Positions 1-7,944 of a stretch of DNA of 47,909 nucleotides are shown one piece after another. The stretch is from an uncultured Christensenellaceae bacterium (lineage in GTDB: Bacteria > Bacillota > Clostridia > Christensenellales > Christensenellaceae), in the NCBI GenBank assembly GCA_910588425.1, contig CAJUPM010000005.1, forward strand, positions 3,973 to 51,881. Reading direction: 5' to 3'. The notes under the pieces were generated by a model. It had not been told where the DNA came from, ran no database searches, and saw only the letters and a list, made by a program, of their open reading frames with translations. The position numbers and the translations under genes are program-made. Every line of letters starts with the position of its first letter. Within the stretch, counting starts at the first letter, position 1.

Positions 1-386
1 CACCCGAATGATAGGGCTGTGGAACCTGTTATTGCCGCACGCGGCGCTGGAAGCCGGTTTGCCAGGGAGCAAATGCTCGCACAATCTGTGCCCGCCCTAC
101 GCACTCCTGCGGAGGGCATACCCGATTGATAGAGCAGAAAAACCTGCCAGTTCTGCACACGCCGCTGCACCCGAATGATAGGGCTGTGGAACCTGTTATT
201 GCCGCACGCGGCGCTGGAAGCCAGTTTGCCAGAAAGCAAATGCTCTCCCCATTCTCTGCCCGCCGCACAAAATCCATCCCCGCACTGCCCCATTTGTTAT
301 CCCCAGTGAGGGGACATGGGGGCTTGCCCCCATGGTTAAGAGCCGCCCTTGACCTTTTGCCCCATGTTAACCAATGGCCCTTCCCC
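1..386 (-). repeat. Intergenic repeat island downstream of dnaC
   Basis: This stretch has no gene. It contains two core repeats, each starting CACCCGAATGATAGGGCTG, at about 1-115 and 170-260, joined by the CTCCTGCGGAGGGC linker. The hairpin CATGGGGG-CTTG-CCCCCATG lies at 315-334, followed by GCCCTTGACC-type hexamers that run up to the dnaC stop codon. Read on the minus strand, the order is stop, hexamers, hairpin, cores. The hairpin is therefore in sense with the gene it follows. Confidence 0.85.
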
Positions 387-1343
387 CTACAGCAGCCGCA
401 AATCCTCGCCGGAAAAGCGGATGACCATGCTCTGCTGGCGGGAGAGCAAACGCGAAGAAACGCGCTCGGTGTAGCGCTCCCGCAGCTGGTCGGCCGTGCA
501 GTTGGTGGCCATGAACGTGTGCAAACCGGCCCGCTCCCGGGCGCAGAGCAAATCGAAGAAATACTCCTTTGTCACGTTCTGCGTCATGGGCTCGCTGCCG
601 AGATCGTCTATCACCAAAATCTTGGCCTCGTAGACCGGCTCTAACAGCGCAGCCTCGCCCAGCCTGTCCCGGTGAAACAGCTCGAACAGCGCGTAGGAAC
701 CCAGATAACAGATATCTCTCTGCCGCTCGGCAAGCCGCTTGCAAATGCAGGCGAGCAGATAGCTCTTGCCCAGGCCGGGCTTGCCCATGAACAGCAGCTG
801 CTTCTGCTGGTTTTCGGGAAAAGCCTGGCAGTAGCCCTCGGCAAACGAGCGGATGGCCAGAATCCGGCTGCGCTGGCTGGCCTGGCCGCCCTGCTGGGTA
901 TCCGGGAAAATGCCCTCGTCAAACGCCGCAAAACTGCCCTCCAGCGCGGCAACCTTCTGGCCGCCCAATACCTTCTCATACAGCTGTTCCCGCAGGCAGG
1001 GGCAAAATTTTTTGCGGTTTCCCTGCTGGAGATAGCCGGTATCCTGGCAGAGCGGGCACTGCACGGCGAGCCGCGGCAGTTCGATGCCGTGCGCGCAGAT
1101 ATACTCGGTCTTTTCCGCCTCCAGCCGCTCCATGCGCCGGGCGAAATCTTCCAGGGCGGCCTGCTTTTCCTGCGGGTTTTTCATGACGGCCAAAAGCTGG
1201 CCCAAAATCAGCTCCTGCCGCCGCTCCTGCATGGCAAGAAGGGCGGGGTGCGCCGAATACAGCGCCTGCTCCTGCTCGGCCAGGCGTTTTTCCGCGGCGC
1301 CGCGGCGCCGGTCGTATTGCGCTAAAAGTTCCTGCAGCGTCAT
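387..1343 (-). CDS. dnaC: Replicative helicase loader, DnaC/DnaI-like AAA+ ATPase
   Basis: A 318-residue AAA+ ATPase that by family loads the replicative helicase onto DNA during primosome assembly. The N-terminal part is charged and probably helical. It is followed by a Cys cluster (C96-x2-C99, C114-x-C116) that resembles the zinc site of Bacillus DnaI. Walker A GKPGLGKS is at about 187-194 and Walker B ILVIDD at about 242-247. A C-terminal arginine-rich segment (RYTERVSSRLLSR) probably carries sensor and finger residues. The start codon overlaps the stop of the upstream DnaD-family gene by four bases (ATGA), which implies translational coupling. The pairing matches the dnaB/dnaI or dnaD/dnaC neighbourhoods of Bacillota. 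Whether it is closer to DnaC or DnaI cannot be settled by eye. Confidence 0.9.
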   Translation of the reverse strand: MTLQELLAQYDRRRGAAEKRLAEQEQALYSAHPALLAMQERRQELILGQLLAVMKNPQEKQAALEDFARRMERLEAEKTEYICAHGIELPRLAVQCPLCQDTGYLQQGNRKKFCPCLREQLYEKVLGGQKVAALEGSFAAFDEGIFPDTQQGGQASQRSRILAIRSFAEGYCQAFPENQQKQLLFMGKPGLGKSYLLACICKRLAERQRDICYLGSYALFELFHRDRLGEAALLEPVYEAKILVIDDLGSEPMTQNVTKEYFFDLLCARERAGLHTFMATNCTADQLRERYTERVSSRLLSRQQSMVIRFSGEDLRLL

Positions 1344-2779
1344 TGCATATCCCCTTCCTTCTGCCCGCGCAAAATCTCATCGATGGGGTCGTAGACCTTG
1401 GCATCCAGCTCGCCCGGGGCATACTCCCGCTCATCGATGGCAGATGCGCCGCCCCTCTTCTGCCGGCCCGCCCGAAACTGCTCGTTCTGCTCCTTTGCGG
1501 CGGTCAGGCTCATGGCGCCGGCCTGTTTCCAGCGCGATAAGATGGCATCCATGGCCTTGAGGGGCGATGCCATGCCATAGGCGCAGGAGGCCGCAAACGC
1601 GATGACATCCTCGCCGAATCCGTCGTCCAAAAACTTCTGATACAGGGCTTCGTCTGCCCGGGTGATGCGCTTCTTGACGCCCGCCGCCGCGTGCATGGCC
1701 GCGATTTTCTCCTGCCGGCGCTCCTGCTCGGCCTGGGCGGCCGCAATCTCATCCTGGTGCAGAAGGCCTTTTTTCTGCCAATCCTGCAAGATTTTTTCCA
1801 CGGCATCCAGGCTGGCTTTGCCCGCGCGCACGGCCTGGGCGCAGGCCATCAGCATCTCCTGCTGGCCGTAGCCCATTTCCAGAAAATGCCGGTAGGCCCT
1901 GCGGTGCGCCGGAGCCACGGCCAGGCTGGGGGCAGAGACTGCCCGGAGCAGCGCCTTAATCTGCTCGTCCTCGGCCTCGTGGTCTGCGAAATAGCTGCGC
2001 ACGCCGGACGCCGTCTGTACGCCCTCCTGCCGGAGGTTTTTCAAGATGCCGTCCAGGTATTTCATGCTGGGATACCGGGCGCTGGTGGTGGCGGCCGTCG
2101 CGGCCTTGATGGCGGCAAAGGAAAAGCCCCACTCCCGTTCCCATTTCTCATAGAGCTCCTGCTCGCTGTCCGTGGGTAGGCGGTTAATCTTGAGCAGCCG
2201 GAGCACTTCCCTGGCGCCGCCGGCCGTCTCTGCCAGGGCGGCCATGTGCATCTGGGCGTGCTCGATGGTATCGATTCCCTCTTTTGCCCAGGCCTTGGCC
2301 ACCTGCCGGATATAGCTCATGGCCACGCGGTTGCCCTTCTGGTTGGTATTGATGCAGTATTCCGCCAGCATCAGGATAATCGGCCGGGAGAGGCCGTAGA
2401 CCTCGAGTATCTCATAAAAAGCTTTGTAATCCGAAAAGGAGAGCGGGCGGTCTGAAAACAGGGCCTGGAGGGTTTCGTTGAACTCCCGGTCGGGGTACGG
2501 GTCTGCCTCGGGCGCGGGGGAAGCCGATTTGAGCAGATACTGCACCTTCCCGCCCCCTGCCTGCACGCGCAAAAGCCCGGCCGCTTCCAGCTGCTCCAGC
2601 GCTTCCAGCACCTGCGCCCGGGAAAGGCCCAGCTCGCCCGCCATCTGCTCCATCTCCGCGCTGCCCCGCACCAGGCCATATAGATACACTCGAATGCTGG
2701 ATTCGCTTTTTTGCAGCAGCGCTTCCACCGCGAAGCGCGGCACGCTGACAAAATCCAGCAGGTCTTTGCTAAACTCCAT
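1340..2779 (-). CDS. DnaD/DnaB-family primosomal protein with repeated DnaB_2 domains
   Basis: A 479-residue replication-initiation protein of the DnaD/DnaB (Bacillota) family, which remodels origin DNA and recruits the helicase loader. Residues 1-90 look like a winged helix (MEQMAGELGLSRAQVLEAL). Four segments then match the DnaB_2 helical pattern, at about 125-170, 210-255, 295-340 and 378-425. The last three end in a version of YLDGILKNLRQEG, ILQDWQKKG or ILSRWKQAG. DnaD usually has one such domain and DnaB two, so four is unusual. The C-terminal tail is acidic and ends EGDMQ. The start is preceded by AAGGAAGAAGAACT, and the end of a repeat core (CGGGTATAAAAAGG) sits immediately upstream. 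It is coupled to dnaC. Confidence 0.85.
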   Translation of the reverse strand: MEFSKDLLDFVSVPRFAVEALLQKSESSIRVYLYGLVRGSAEMEQMAGELGLSRAQVLEALEQLEAAGLLRVQAGGGKVQYLLKSASPAPEADPYPDREFNETLQALFSDRPLSFSDYKAFYEILEVYGLSRPIILMLAEYCINTNQKGNRVAMSYIRQVAKAWAKEGIDTIEHAQMHMAALAETAGGAREVLRLLKINRLPTDSEQELYEKWEREWGFSFAAIKAATAATTSARYPSMKYLDGILKNLRQEGVQTASGVRSYFADHEAEDEQIKALLRAVSAPSLAVAPAHRRAYRHFLEMGYGQQEMLMACAQAVRAGKASLDAVEKILQDWQKKGLLHQDEIAAAQAEQERRQEKIAAMHAAAGVKKRITRADEALYQKFLDDGFGEDVIAFAASCAYGMASPLKAMDAILSRWKQAGAMSLTAAKEQNEQFRAGRQKRGGASAIDEREYAPGELDAKVYDPIDEILRGQKEGDMQ

Positions 2780-3213
2780 AGTTCTTCTTCCTTTTTATAC
2801 CCGAATGATGGGAATGTGGAACCTTCTATCGCCGCACGCGCCGCTGGCAGTCGGTTTGCCAGGGAGCAAATGCTCGCACAGGCTCTGCTTGCCCGGCCTG
2901 CTTCGCGATACCCGATTGGCGGGACGGCGGAACCTGCTATTGCCGCACGCGCCGCTGGAAGTCGGCTTGCCAGAGGGCAAATGCTCTCCCGTTCTCTGGC
3001 GCGCGGCCAAGGGCCATTGGCTGACATGGGGGCGAGCCCCCATACCCCCAATACTATAAAAAGACCGAGCAGATTTGCCGGGGCCAGCCATCGCTCTCAA
3101 GATGGGGTATGGGGCAAACATGGGGGCAATGCCCCCATATACAATACCATATCCACCCCAAACGGGGTATGGGGCTGAGCCCCATGATCATCCATCGCCC
3201 TTGACCTTATCCC
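2780..3213 (-). repeat. Repeat island between hydrolase and DnaD-family gene
   Basis: No gene. Two cores in minus orientation start at about 2800 and 2910. Hairpin modules follow at about 3025-3043 (plus orientation), 3118-3137 (plus) and 3169-3187 (minus). The last lies 27 bases from the stop codon of the hydrolase gene and is in sense with it. The island is bounded by a core against the DnaD-family start codon and by a hairpin against the hydrolase stop codon. Confidence 0.8.
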
Positions 3214-4116
3214 CTATAGCTTGCCCAGCAAAAACCTGGAAATGCCGCGGTTGACTGCGGCAGGCTTCTCAAAATGCGGCAGAGCGCCGCAGCCGTGCAG
3301 CTGCATGGCGTAAGCGTTGGGCAGCGTATCGCAGAACAGCGCCGTGTCCTCTGGGTTGGAGGCGTTGTCGTCTGCGCCCGAAAGCACCAGCACCGGGCAG
3401 GAAACCGCGGCAAGCGCATTCTCCAAATCCTCCTCCAGATAGTTGACCGCCGAAAGCCGCGTGCAGATGCGCACGCCGTTTCTGGCAAAGGGGCGGCAAA
3501 ACTCGTCAATATCCCGCTCTGTCAGCATAGTCTGGTCGAGCAGCAGGCGCTTCCAGTACTTCTCGCCCTGGGCCGGATGCGCCAGCCGGCCGGCATAATA
3601 GCCCCCGAGCATCCCGGAAAAATGCCGGGCGTAGAGCGCGCCCGTATTGGCATAAGCGCCGGGGCTGATGAACACCATGCGCTGTACGCGGTCTGGGTTG
3701 TAATAGCAAAAATCCGCGGCATAGCCCGCCGCCTGGCCATAAGCCACGATATAGACCTGCCCGGCGCCGATGCGGTGCAAAAACGCCTCCAGCGCCACGG
3801 AGAAATCGCCGATGACATAATCCATCTCGGGGCAGCCGGAATAGCCGTGGCCGGGGAGATCCGGCAAAATCACATGGAAATGCCGGGCCAGCGCCTCGAA
3901 GTTGTTCGCATAAAAATAGGCGGATTGCCCGGTGCCGTGCAGCAGCAGAAGCGTGCGCCGGTGCTCCAGCCCAGCCTCGAAATAGTGCATCTTGGTGCGC
4001 ACGCGCTGGGTGCGCGTCTCCTTTTTGCCCACCTGCACTTCTGTCTCAAAGCTGATATCGGCGTATTTCCCCACGCCCCGGTGGTTGGTAAACCTGGTCT
4101 GCGGCTTGACGTTCAT
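3214..4116 (-). CDS. Alpha/beta-hydrolase-fold protein lacking the nucleophile motif
   Basis: A 300-residue protein with the alpha/beta-hydrolase fold. The oxyanion-type motif HGTG is at 60-63, the strand-helix pattern HVILPDLPGHGYSG follows, and a late Asp pair (249-250) and His281 (ALPHFEKP) resemble the acid and base of the triad. At the nucleophile elbow, where GxSxG is expected, the sequence reads A125-Y-G-Q-A129, so the serine position is Gly127. I checked this codon by codon. The protein is therefore probably not a standard serine hydrolase. It could act through another chemistry or as a binding protein. I chose the start at 4116 because GGGAG lies seven bases upstream; a longer frame to 4299 would run into cca. 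It lies 70 bases downstream of cca, probably in one transcript. Confidence 0.75.
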   Translation of the reverse strand: MNVKPQTRFTNHRGVGKYADISFETEVQVGKKETRTQRVRTKMHYFEAGLEHRRTLLLLHGTGQSAYFYANNFEALARHFHVILPDLPGHGYSGCPEMDYVIGDFSVALEAFLHRIGAGQVYIVAYGQAAGYAADFCYYNPDRVQRMVFISPGAYANTGALYARHFSGMLGGYYAGRLAHPAQGEKYWKRLLLDQTMLTERDIDEFCRPFARNGVRICTRLSAVNYLEEDLENALAAVSCPVLVLSGADDNASNPEDTALFCDTLPNAYAMQLHGCGALPHFEKPAAVNRGISRFLLGKL

Positions 4117-4186
4117 GGCAGTAATCTCCCGCTCGGATGATTTTGTCGTGCGAAAAAGAATTTTGTCGGTATTCCCCTTTATCTTA

Positions 4187-5575
4187 CTATTCTCCGGCGC
4201 TTTTCGCAAGCCCTCTGGCCTGGGCCAGCAGGCGTTTTGGCGTGTTTTGCCCGGGGTCTGCCGCGCACAGCTCCACCAGCCGGCGCAAAACCTGGCCAAT
4301 CTGCGGGCCGCGAAGGCCCAGCTCCTGCAAATCTTTGCCAGAAATTGCCAAATCTGCCGGGGACATGGGGATGCCCTCGGCCTTCATGCGGGCCGCGGTT
4401 TCCCGGAAATACTCGGCGATGAGAATGGGCGGCCGCGCCTTGCCCGTGCCTATCGCGTCTGCCTCCCGCAGATCCGCCAGGCGGTAAAAAGCCTCATAGC
4501 CCATGCGCTGAACCTGCCTGCGCACGCGCACCTCCCGGGTTTTGCCATCCAGATCGAACATATGCGCCGCCACCAGTTCCCGCACCTGCCCGGCGATTTT
4601 ATGCGCAAAGCCCAGCGCCAGCAGCCGCTCCTCGGCCATGGGCGCGCCGATGGCGTCGTGCCCGTGCATATTGCCCTGCTCCAGCCAGGCTTTTGGCTTG
4701 CCGATATCGTGCAGCAGCGCCGCCAGCCGGGTGACCAGATCCGGCGGGGCGGCCGCGCAGGAGCAGATGCTGTGCATGAGCACGCTGTATTTGTGATACT
4801 GGCATTTGCCCATCTCATCCGCCCGGGCAAACTCGGGAATGAGAGTTTGCAGCAGCCCCAGGGCTTTCAGATAGAGCAGGCCGCGCTTTTGCGGCGGCAT
4901 TTTCTGGGGAATATCGTAGGCGGTATCCGAGAGCAGGATTTTTGTGAGCTCGGGGGCGATGCGCTCCCGGGGCAGGGCGGCAATCTGGTGCGCATACCGC
5001 CGGGCCTGCAAAAACAGCTCTTTCTCGATGGTAAAGCCCAGCTGGCAGGCGAAGCGCACCATGCGCAGCAGCCGCAGGGCGTCATCGCGGATCATCTCTT
5101 CCGCGTTCGGCCGGGCAGAGCGCAGCCGGCGCTTCTTTAAATCGGCAAAGCCGCGGCCGGTCGGGTCCAGCACAGCGTCCCCGGCGATATCGTAATAAAG
5201 GGCGTTGACCGAAAAATCCCGGCGCAGGGCATCCTCTTTTAAGCTCGCCCCCAGCTGGACGCTTCTCGGCGCATGGCCGCCGCCCGGGGCATAGCTCTCC
5301 CGGCGAAAGGCGGTATGCTCGATGCGCTCCCCGGCCAGATACAGTTCCACTGTGCCCAGCGTCTGGTGCACCACTGCCGCCTGGGCGCCCATGCGCGCCG
5401 CTGCGGCCAGCACCTGCTCCGGCAGTGCGGCTGAGGCGACATCCACGTCCGCCGCCGGCAGCCCCAGCAGGGCGTTTCGGACGCACCCGCCCACCAGGTA
5501 GACCGGCGTCCCAAGCGCCTGCGCCAGCGCGCAGAGCTCTTGGCGCAGTTCTGTTTTGAGTGTGATTTGCTTCAT
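4187..5575 (-). CDS. cca: CCA tRNA nucleotidyltransferase with HD domain
   Basis: A 462-residue class II nucleotidyltransferase that builds or repairs the 3' CCA of tRNAs. The head domain has the GG motif (LVGGCVRNALLG, about 27-38) and the two metal-binding aspartates D43-V-D45. A basic RRDFSVNALYYD element follows, and the neck has the R-rich motif RDDALRLLRMVRFA. An HD phosphohydrolase-like domain is present (LLHDIGKPKAW), as in the Cca-HD subfamily. Length fits that subfamily. In the leader, about 65 bases upstream, lies a 26-bp palindrome (5639-5664) shared with mnmG. The gene is followed at 70 bases by the hydrolase-fold gene. Confidence 0.93.
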   Translation of the reverse strand: MKQITLKTELRQELCALAQALGTPVYLVGGCVRNALLGLPAADVDVASAALPEQVLAAAARMGAQAAVVHQTLGTVELYLAGERIEHTAFRRESYAPGGGHAPRSVQLGASLKEDALRRDFSVNALYYDIAGDAVLDPTGRGFADLKKRRLRSARPNAEEMIRDDALRLLRMVRFACQLGFTIEKELFLQARRYAHQIAALPRERIAPELTKILLSDTAYDIPQKMPPQKRGLLYLKALGLLQTLIPEFARADEMGKCQYHKYSVLMHSICSCAAAPPDLVTRLAALLHDIGKPKAWLEQGNMHGHDAIGAPMAEERLLALGFAHKIAGQVRELVAAHMFDLDGKTREVRVRRQVQRMGYEAFYRLADLREADAIGTGKARPPILIAEYFRETAARMKAEGIPMSPADLAISGKDLQELGLRGPQIGQVLRRLVELCAADPGQNTPKRLLAQARGLAKSAGE

Positions 5576-6198
5576 ATCTTTCGTTTCCTGTTATGAGGTG
5601 AGGGAAAGGGAAAAGGGCCAGTTCAAGGTCAAGGGCATAGGGGAATTTTTGAAAAAATTCCCCTAAAACCCCAAAAACTTTTGATTACGGAATATGGGGG
5701 CAAAAGCCAAAGGTCAAGGGCGGTGTTAGCCATGGGGGCACGCCCCCATACCCGAATGATGGGACGGTAAAATTTGTCAGTTCCGCACGCGAAGCTGGAA
5801 ATCGGCTTGCCAGGGAGCACATGCTCGCACAGAATGTGCTGGCCTTGCATGCGCTCCTGCAGAGGGCGGCACCCGAATGACAGAACAGCAAAATCTGTCA
5901 GGCCAGCACGCGGCGCTATACCCGAATGATAGAACACAGCAATTTGTCAGTCCAGCACACGCCGTTGAAAGCTGGCTTGTCAGCGGGCAAATGCTCTCCC
6001 GTGATGTGCTGGCCGTGCCTACGCCGCCGGAAATCAGCTTGCCCGCCGGCAAATGCTCGCACATGCTTTGCCCGCCGGGGCGAAGCATTTTCCCCGCAAT
6101 CCCATTCATTATAATAAGTGAGGGGGTATGGGGCGCAGCCCCATGTTAACCAGCGGCCCTTGACCCTGCCCCATGATGACCCAGTGCCCCTGTGCCCC
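5576..6198. repeat. Repeat island between cca and dapF
   Basis: No gene. From left to right: AAGGTC-type hexamers and the 5639-5664 palindrome, a plus-orientation hairpin CATGGGGGC-AC-GCCCCCAT at about 5731-5750, three minus-orientation cores (about 5750-5875, 5870-5935 and 5915-6080), then a minus-orientation hairpin TATGGGGC-GCA-GCCCCAT at about 6126-6144 and GCCCTTGACC repeats that lead to the dapF stop codon. The two hairpin modules face each other as inverted repeats and bound the island. Confidence 0.8.
5639..5664. repeat. Palindrome AGGGGAATTTTT-GA-AAAAATTCCCCT upstream of cca
   Basis: Twelve-base arms around a two-base loop, followed by AAAACCCCAAAAACTT. A second copy, upstream of mnmG at 21934-21959, has T instead of A in the left arm and the matching A in the right arm. 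Pairing is thus kept while sequence changes. Both copies lie in the leader of a minus-strand gene. Confidence 0.75.
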
Positions 6199-7035
6199 CT
6201 ACTCCCCCAGCCACTCGGCGCGGTAGACGTACTCCGCAGGGCCCTGCATGAAAATAGCCGAGGGCGTCAGCTCTATGAGCAAATCGCCCGGCGCGTGGCA
6301 GATGCGCACGCACTGCCCGGCCAGCCCCAGCCGGCTCAGCACAGCAGCCGCCGCGCAGGAACCCGTGCCGCAGGCCAGCGTCGGCCCGGCGCCGCGCTCG
6401 TATGTGCGGATGACCGCCGTATCCTCCCCGGCCATCTGCACGAAGTTCACGTTGACCCGCTCGGGGAACAGAGCCGTATCCGCCTCTATCCGCGCGCCAA
6501 TCCGCATCCACCTGGGGTCCTCCACGTTTTCTACAAGAATGACCGCGTGCGGCACGCCCATGCGCAGGGAGTAGACCAAAAGCCGCTCGCCCTCCGCTTC
6601 CAGCGCGTCGCCCCAGCCCGTGCCCCGGGTGGGCACGCTTTCCGGCGCAAACTCAGGCAGCCCCATATCCACCTTCACGCCCACAACCTCGCTCTGCCGC
6701 AGAACCAGCTCGGGCTGCATGATGCCGGCCAGCGTCTCAATGCGCATATGCTCGGCGCGCACCAGCCCCTGGTCGTGCAGAAACCGCGCAAAACAGCGGA
6801 TGCCGTTGCCGCACATCTCCGCCTCACTGCCGTCTGCATTGAAAAAGTGCATCTTCGCATCGGCCCTGCCGGACGGCTCGGCTAAAATCAGCCCGTCTGC
6901 CCCGGCCGAAAGCCGCCGCCGGCAGAGCGCCCGGGCCAGCGCGGCCGGGTTCTCCACCCGCCCATCCCAGTTATCAATGAGGATAAAGTCGTTGCCCAGT
7001 CCGTGCATTTTTGTAAATATCAGCGGCTGCTTCAT
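6199..7035 (-). CDS. dapF: Diaminopimelate epimerase
   Basis: A 278-residue PLP-independent epimerase that interconverts LL- and meso-diaminopimelate for lysine and peptidoglycan synthesis in the cytoplasm. The start motif FTKMHGLGNDF and both halves of the active site are present: C75 in EMCGNGIRC and C222 in ACGTGSC. Length fits the family. The start has AAGGAG seven bases upstream. It appears to be monocistronic: a small RNA promoter diverges from it on the right, and a sense hairpin module follows its stop codon on the left. Confidence 0.95.
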   Translation of the reverse strand: MKQPLIFTKMHGLGNDFILIDNWDGRVENPAALARALCRRRLSAGADGLILAEPSGRADAKMHFFNADGSEAEMCGNGIRCFARFLHDQGLVRAEHMRIETLAGIMQPELVLRQSEVVGVKVDMGLPEFAPESVPTRGTGWGDALEAEGERLLVYSLRMGVPHAVILVENVEDPRWMRIGARIEADTALFPERVNVNFVQMAGEDTAVIRTYERGAGPTLACGTGSCAAAAVLSRLGLAGQCVRICHAPGDLLIELTPSAIFMQGPAEYVYRAEWLGE

Positions 7036-7141
7036 GCTCTGCTCCTTGCCTGCTCCCGGCAGTTCCCCGCCGGTTACAAAATTTTTATTTTCCTATTATA
7101 ACATATTGCGCCTAAAGTTCGTATTTTTTTCTGAGTTATGG

Positions 7142-7257
7142 TATAATAAACGCACGGCGTTAGCCGAGGCAAAACCTCGGACGCCTGGGAGGCTATTGAA
7201 CCATGGCGCCGCTCCGCTTTGCCGCGGCGCTGGAAGGAGAAGCAAGCTGGCGCTTGC
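7142..7257 (+). ncRNA. Structured small RNA, third copy, with its own -10 box
   Basis: A -10 box TATAAT (7142-7147) precedes an RNA that would begin near 7153 (CACGGCG). It folds as GGCGT/ACGCC enclosing CCGAGG-CAAAA-CCTCGG, then the conserved linker GGGAGGCTATTGAACC, a GC-rich hairpin with loop TCCGCTTTGCC, and GCAAGC-TGGC-GCTTGC ending at 7257. Two related copies lie at 38252 and 38381, with different stem sequences but the same pairing. A fourth start (TATAAT at 7269-7274, CACGGCAAGACCC from 7280) is cut off by a repeat module at about 7291. I do not recognise the family. Confidence 0.7.
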
Positions 7258-7290
7258 ACCTATCATGGTATAATAACTTCACGGCAAGAC

Positions 7291-7930
7291 CCAAAGGTCA
7301 AGGGCGATGGGTAATCATGGGGGCAAGCCCCCATACCCCCTTACTTACTTTAAGGATGGGATTGCGGGGAAAGATGGTTCGCGTAGCGGGCAGAAAATGA
7401 CAGAGCATTTGCCGGCCGGCAAGCTGATTTCCAGCGGCGTGTGCGGGATTAGCAAATTCCGCCGCCCCATCAATCGGGTATCGCCCTCCGCAGAAGCGCG
7501 CAAGGCAAGCACGGCCTGTGCGAGCATGTGCTGACTGACAAGCTGACTTCCAGCGCCGCGTGCAGGGCTGGCAGGTTTCGCTGTTCTGTCATTCGGGTAC
7601 GGTATGTCCTCCGCAAGAGCGGCAAGCACGGCCTGTGCGAGCATGTGTCGGCTGACAAACTGACTTCCAGCGCCGCGTGCGGAACTGACAGATTTTGCTG
7701 TTCTATCAATCGGGTGCAGCTTCGCGTGCGGGACTGACAGGTTTCGCATTCCCGTCATTCGGGTATGGTATTGCCCCCGCAGGAATCGGTCAAGGGGTTA
7801 TTAGGGGCTTGCCCCTAATGTCCAAATTGGCCCTTACCACACAGTATGGGAGAGCATTTGCTCTATGACAAGCTGATTTCCGGCTTCGCGTGCTGGCCTG
7901 ACAGATTGTACAGTAATATCAATCGGGTGT
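7291..7930 (+). repeat. Repeat island upstream of the DUF5711-like gene
   Basis: A plus-orientation AAGGTCAAGGGC-hairpin module (7295-7345) is followed by about five plus-orientation cores. Their ATTCGGGT or AATCGGGT ends fall near 7480, 7600, 7710, 7765 and 7928. A variant hairpin TTAGGGGC-TT-GCCCCTAA lies at about 7799-7818. The last core ends in CAATCGGGTGTAGAAAGG, so the repeat edge supplies the ribosome-binding site of the next gene. Confidence 0.8.
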
Positions 7931-7944
7931 AGAAAGGTATCATT

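Noticed and set aside
315..334. Repeat hairpins as ordinary intrinsic terminators
   Set aside because: Stems are strong, but ACCCC or GTTAAG follows rather than a T-tract, so a standard intrinsic terminator call is not supported. They are listed as repeats.
4117..4299. Longer N-terminus for the hydrolase-fold protein
   Set aside because: It would overlap cca by over 110 bases in another frame and has no ribosome-binding site. The ATG at 4116 has GGGAG.
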